Assembly (NCBI GenBank): GCA_914767715.1
Contig: OU612072.1
Span: forward strand, 5,516,001 to 5,580,000
Reading direction: 5' to 3'
Length of the DNA: 64,000 nucleotides
DNA from: Membranipora membranacea
Lineage: Eukaryota; Bryozoa; Gymnolaemata; Cheilostomatida; Membraniporidae
Shown here: positions 59,229 through 64,000 of the stretch, in pieces
Position numbering within the stretch: the stretch's first letter is position 1
Layout of the letters: the number at the start of each line of letters is the position of its first letter
The notes under the pieces: generated by a model
Told to the model about the DNA's origin: nothing
Database searches by the model: none
The model's input: only the letters and a program-made list of their open reading frames with translations
Program-made: the position numbers and the translations under genes

Positions 59229-60333
59229 ATGTCTACAGAAGCTACTACACTCAAGAAACAGCAAACTGCTCTCGAGCTAAAGTGACCTCCAACGCCAGAC
59301 GCCTACAAGGTATATATGCAACGACCGATCCGGAACATGTTAATTCTGCTCTCGAGGCATTGCATAAGGCTTATGAGGATCTTTCTATTATTGACATTGA
59401 GTACAGCGAGCTAGTATTATCTGATACTGGGAAGTATGCTGAGTATTTAACTGTAGGGAATTTAGGTTTAGAAGGTTATACAGATTTTATTTCTGATATT
59501 TACAACACAGCATTGTCATCTTTTACGACCAGTTCTAATAAGTCTATGGTCAATAGCTGCGCTTTAGCTATAAGTGATGCTAAGAAGCTCATTAGCGAGC
59601 TCAATATTATCGTAACTGCTTTTGATCACCATGTAGCAACTATGCTTTTACAAAAAGCCTCTGTTTCTATGACTAAACATAATATTATATTGGATCAGTT
59701 AGCTAATTCTACCAACTCAGACTTGGCTCTAGAATTAGGCAGCTATCTGAGTGATTTAAAATTCATTATGTTCAAAGTCGAACTAAAGGTGTCAAATCCA
59801 AACAGCCCGCAGCCTTCTGATAGGCAGAATGATATTTCTGAATTTGGTCAATTACCACCATCATCAACAGATAATTTCCCTGTTGAATCTAGTGCTAATG
59901 CACAATCTCATATAAGTTCTGTTTTGACAGCTAGCATTAATGCGCAATCTAGGTCTGCTACTCAATCTCTATCTGAATCAGGCCCTGAACCAGCTGTCCC
60001 GGGGCCCCTGTCCGCTGCTACTGATGTACGATTGCATGGGGTGGATCGAGTGTTATGGGTGATGTCTCTCACAATGGTGGAAGTTCTTCCGTTGTCTATT
60101 CATATGCACAGCATACTCCTTTGCTTAGTTCAACCTCTAGCAAACCCGCTCAGAACAATTCTAACTCATATCACTTTCGTAGACGGTATAAAGAGCTCCC
60201 CATCCCAACTTTTGAGGGCGATAGGCTAAGGTGGGGGGAATTTAAAGAAGCATGGATAAAATACGCTTATTCTGAGCTTGATGATGATTTAGATAGAGCT
60301 CAAGCCCTAAACTCAGCTGTAAGGGTGCGCTGT
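59229..60333 (+). pseudogene. BEL/Pao-type gag remnant with two frame breaks
   Basis: Starts MSTEATTLKKQQ at 59229. A one-base shift near 59282 moves to a long open frame (RRLQGIYATTDPEHVNSALE, then a helical region to about 59800 and a Ser/Pro-rich linker). A second shift at about 60010-60050 moves to the frame with LPIPTFEGDRLRWGEFKEAW, the DUF1759 signature of BEL/Pao gag proteins. Homology ends after RAQALNSAVR. No protease, RT or integrase follows and no flanking LTR pair is visible, so this is a truncated relic. Confidence 0.75.
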
Positions 60334-60458
60334 CCTTACAAGTTGTGGTGGGTATTTGTGATCACTTAGAAGTACTACGCTACTTCGTTGCAACTTATTA
60401 TCTGGTTTATTTGATAGTAAAACTTCTTATATATATATGAGACATAAAATATCCATAT

Positions 60459-60857
60459 ATGCACTCTGTATGTCAGTTATATTTTCCTCATTTTGAACGA
60501 CGAGGTCGTCGTTTCTCTTGCCTGGTGGACTATGTCAGGGTGACAATTTTTGAGGCATGCGCCAGTGCTGTGGACGGATTGATGTGTTGTGTCAGGGTGA
60601 CAGTTTTTGGAGCATGTACCAGTGCTGTAGACAAATTGGTGTATTATGTCAGGGTGACAATTTTTGGAGCATGCGCCGGTGCTGTGGACAAATTGATATA
60701 TTATGTCGGGGTGACAATTTTTGGAGCATGCACCGGTGCTATAGACAGATTGGTGTATTTCTTGAGATTCGTTATCAGACAGGATAAATACCAGACAGAA
60801 TTACTGTACCGAAGGAATGGCAAAAAAAAAACCAACAATAGCAACTTTCTGCGGTGA
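60459..60857 (+). other. Possible repeat-containing ORF
   Basis: 132 codons from ATG, built mainly from the 19-residue repeat. The repeat unit is a multiple of 3 and stays open, but there is no known domain, and an overlapping frame (60557-60787) is also open because of the repeat. Could be a minisatellite with chance coding potential or part of a transposon. Confidence 0.2.
60525..60760. repeat. 57-bp tandem repeat, about four units, open in frame
   Basis: Units begin at 60570, 60627, 60684 and 60741 (exactly 57 bp apart) with GTGGAC/GTAGAC/ATAGAC; a shortened unit starts at 60525. Each full unit is 19 codons in the plus frame from 60459 (pattern VDxLxYYVRVTIFGACxxA). The whole frame (60459-60857) is open. 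Coding status is unknown. Confidence 0.85.
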
Positions 60858-60962
60858 TAGCTCAACCAGAGAGAATGTTTTCATCACCATCTCTGAGGGT
60901 AGTCGCTACCATGATAAACCGACAATAAAAATTTTCTGCGGTGATAGCTTAACCAGAGAAAA
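60830..60962. repeat. Direct repeat of about 46 bp, 88 bp apart
   Basis: CTGCGGTGATAGCTCAACCA (about 60850) and CTGCGGTGATAGCTTAACCA (about 60938), with matching sequence before and after. In the plus frame from 60817 both read KPTIxxFCGDSxTRE. Confidence 0.7.
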
Positions 60963-61023
60963 GCATCAGCTTATTATTGCGTCTCTGCCTTCTGCTATAT
61001 ATGATGCGATGAACGAGAATTGA

Positions 61024-62756
61024 AATAATATCATACTACACACTACACACACTACAAGAAGAAAGAGAATATAACTACAAGTCACCACCAACTTCAATAA
61101 TACTTGCACCAGCTACACCTTGCCTGCTACTTATATCATCAAAGTGAAACTACCTGCTTGCACAACAATTATATCATCATCAAAGTGAAACTGCCTGACA
61201 AAACTGCATCATGTATACACCATTTAACACACCAATAAAGATATGCAGCAGACACAGCTTCAGGCAGTAGCAACAGGACCGTCGTCCTTTACGGTATCAT
61301 TTAAGGCAGTTAGTATTAAGACAGGAACGCAACAGGACCGTTGTCCTATTTTAGCAGTGTCTTAGATTGTGAAGTAAAAGAATTGATTGTATCATATAAT
61401 ATATTGTATTGTTATGTAATTCGAAGTTATACCAACTTATCTGTGCGATCAGTGACTAAATCAGAACTCATCTGGCATTCTGGCATATAACCAAGGATAA
61501 GAGTGCAATATTAGAACGACTTTTAATATTTTTTATCTTATATAAATATTTTATATGTGTATTTTGTCTCAATTGAATTAGATGGTCAGGGTAATTAAAT
61601 AAATAGTCTTAGTCTAAACAGATTAGTTTTATGCCTGTCTGGTTGACACAAATAATTGATAATCCAAGCAGCTTGACTCTTTAGTAGTCGCAATTGTGTA
61701 TTCAAAGGCAATCCAAACTTCACGCACTTGTAGACGGCCTTGTCGGCGCTTTCATGTAATAGATCATAAACAGACATCAAAAGTTGCAATATATATATAA
61801 CTTGTGATGAATTAAATAGACTGTGTATTATAATAATCTTGAATTAAATTTAAGTTAACACTCGTGACGAGGTCTAGTGAATTAAGCTCATGAGTAGATA
61901 AACAGTGCGTGTATTACATTGTGTCAGGAAATTAATTGATATCGGTCATTGACGACCATCAGAATTTGTCGCAACAGTGTATTGTATATCAGTCTATAGT
62001 AGATCCGTGTATTGTATATCAGCCTATCTTTGAAACCCTTCTGTGGGATATATAATGATTCATAATTCGAGCGATGGCTTACAGTGCTAAACTAAATAGA
62101 ACCCTAAACTAGATATAAAAGCCCTCTCGCTCATCAGAGTAGACTCGGAGCAAGCCAACTACACCCTGTTGTGTACACGGCCCAGTCCGTTTCTCACAAA
62201 AGTAATAAAATGTATTCATTAAAAATGTTAATCAGCTAATCTACATGTAAATGTTCAATGTAAAGAATATTATGTTATGCATTGGTTGTATCCGATATAA
62301 AGATATTAAAATTTTATAGATCATTTAATTATGAAGGTGATTCATGCCACTAAATACATGAGGAATGCAATTTCATTTTGTTTTTATGGTTGTCTATCAA
62401 TAGAATGCATCCCTCCCCTCTCAAGTTTCAATGTCAATATGTCATATCTTTAAACTTAACTTAAGGGTTATTATTCCACTCCATCTCTTCTCCGATCCAG
62501 TCATACTAGAGGGTTTCATCACTCAGACCATCCATTACTATGTCCTTCACATTCCACTACCATGCCGATTCATTCTTCACTCCATCGGAAATCCAGGTGC
62601 TGAATGCACACAGGTACAGCCCATCTTGACAATCAAGAGCTGTGACACACACCAGAGATGGAAGTCTCCGGCAGACCAGTAGTAGGAGGCGCCAAACTCT
62701 CTTGGCTTCTTTATCCTTCATATACGACCATCTCTTTGAACTTGGTGAGGTCAGAA
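61024..62756. other. Noncoding stretch with short tandem duplications
   Basis: I see no supported gene. It has a direct repeat around ATCATCAAAGTGAAACT (about 61136 and 61176), two copies of CAACAGGACCGT near 61272 and 61329, and GTGTATTGTATATCAG twice near 61976-62022. At 62114-62220 a TATA-like GATATAAAAGCCC is followed by AATAAA, resembling an isolated LTR or promoter, but I could not find its partner. Confidence 0.4.
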
Positions 62757-62760
62757 GAAA

Positions 62761-62998
62761 GATTCCAGATCCATGCAGCACTGTTTTCCATGCCCACAGT
62801 GTGCGATGTCTCCATCCAAGCAATTTTCCAGTCCAGGTCCCGCCATACCAGTCGTCCATAGAGTGTGAAGATTCCAAATCCACGCAGCACTGTTTTGCAT
62901 GTCCACAGTGTGCAATGTTTCCATCCAAGCAACTTTCCAGTCCAGGATACGCCATACCACTCCTCCATAGAGCGTCAAGACTCCAGATCCACAGAAGA
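62761..62998. repeat. 109-bp minisatellite, about 2.2 units
   Basis: Units start at 62761, 62870 and 62979 (GATTCCAGATCCATGCAGCA, GATTCCAAATCCACGCAGCA, GACTCCAGATCCAC). The period is not a multiple of 3, so overlapping open frames on both strands are by-products. Confidence 0.85.
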
Positions 62999-64000
62999 GA
63001 GACTGCTCAATCCAAGTGGCCGGCCAAAAGAGTGCACAACAACTCAAAACGCACTCAACATATTCAGGTGGGACCAATTTCGTCTTAGATACCAATTCTC
63101 TTTTCTTTTATTTTATTATTTTTTTTTGTTGTTGTAATAAGCTTGTGTGATAATTTTGGGTATCAATTGTGGGTAATAATTTTTGGGCACAATTACATCT
63201 CCAGGGTAATAAGGTAACTGGTTCGGAATTGCCCTCTCACGTTAAAACCTTTAAAAATGAAGAGTTGCCCTCTCTGTTCGAATTTTCACAGGCTTTGATA
63301 TGATTGGCCCATTACATCTTACTTTTTTCTTATTGGCCTGCTCAATAACTTCATACTGATTACAATATCTGTGTTGGGGAACACTGAGTTAGTTATCGAT
63401 ATTGCTAATAGTCAACTTTCTGAACAGCAGTCAGACTCAGTGGCACCAATCAGTTACTTCACAGACACATAAGACCACGATGAAGAGATGATGAGCCAAC
63501 TCAGCTTCACAAGAAGAAGAAGAATGAAATTAGAACAGCTGTGAATGGACTTGATTGAATCAATTTGTTGTAGCTCTCAGGTAAATAAATGTTATTTAGT
63601 ATTTATTTGGTACACTACTATTCTACTACTCAGTTGTGAGTGAAAAATGAGTAGACTAACTAAGAAGTCTAGCTAGTAACTGTTAGTTACTTTCACTACT
63701 AGTAGCTTTCTGTAGTTTGCCAATGGTACCAGTCCAATGTACATGTGCAGTGTAATATCAAGCAAGGAGAAGGACTCCTAAGAGTTGTAAGAGGGGGGGG
63801 GGGAAGACTCATACAAGTCCAAGGAGTTAACTCCTTACTCCTCGCTTTGTTGTTTGTTGGTGGTGGCATGTTTAGTTGGGCAACTCTCGTGCAACTAATT
63901 GTCTAGAACTGTTATTGCTAATCTACTATGGCTACATGTAGGCCTACATACTTTACATTGTAAGGAAATGCCCCCTCTCTTTACTACAACTACAGCCTAT
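62999..64000. other. Unassigned right edge
   Basis: AT-rich sequence with a poly-T tract (63118-63127) and a poly-G run (63793-63802). I see no ORF, RNA gene or element. Confidence 0.5.

Noticed and set aside
60525-60760. CRISPR-like array
   Set aside because: Contiguous 57-bp tandem units without unique spacers, in eukaryotic DNA.
62557-63095. Several overlapping ORFs on both strands
   Set aside because: Produced by a 109-bp tandem repeat; no recognisable domain.

Overview
This window is eukaryotic nuclear DNA. Genes have introns with GT-AG splice sites. It is AT-rich and crowded with metazoan-type transposons (non-LTR, Ty3/gypsy, BEL/Pao, hAT-like). The domain combination (fucolectin-type FTP domain, fibronectin III, receptor-phosphatase-like membrane-proximal module, tyrosine-motif tail) suggests an invertebrate animal, probably marine. 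I cannot name the species.

The core is a tandem array of three paralogous receptor genes, all on the minus strand: A (9637-20908), B (25183-35938) and C (45830-56382). I rebuilt 16 exons for each by hand. Splice sites and reading-frame phases agree across all three copies. The intact form (C) is about 843 residues: signal peptide, FTP lectin domain, three FN3-like modules, a membrane-proximal module like that of type-IIB receptor tyrosine phosphatases with a dibasic (furin-type) site, one transmembrane helix, and a cytoplasmic tail of about 130 residues. The tail has eight tyrosines in ITIM-like, YEEI-like and YxN-like contexts and no kinase or phosphatase domain. The three copies are in different states. 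C looks intact. B has a 2-bp deletion that truncates the tail. A has a 1.85-kb LTR element with apparently identical LTRs inside its lectin exon.

The genes are separated by duplicated spacers: 716-9636, 21166-25182 and 36201-45829, with a fourth fragment at 56640-58252. Spacers 1 and 3 are very similar and share a 5'-truncated RTE-like insertion and a decayed Ty3/gypsy block. Spacer 2 keeps the empty sites, so insertions can be ordered relative to duplications. Gene relationships are mosaic: A resembles C in its distal ectodomain and 3' spacer, but B over a middle part (exon 9 and its downstream neighbourhood). This suggests unequal exchange or gene conversion.

The left edge (1-715) holds one likely first exon of a MADF-domain gene. 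The right edge (58253-64000) is unrelated to the array. It holds a frameshifted BEL/Pao gag remnant, a 57-bp in-frame tandem repeat, a 109-bp minisatellite and otherwise unassigned sequence.

The most interesting object is the receptor cluster: a lectin-headed, FN3-stalked, ITIM-tailed family with fast structural turnover. Its layout is like that of known allorecognition or immune receptor clusters in other invertebrates, but any such function here is inference.
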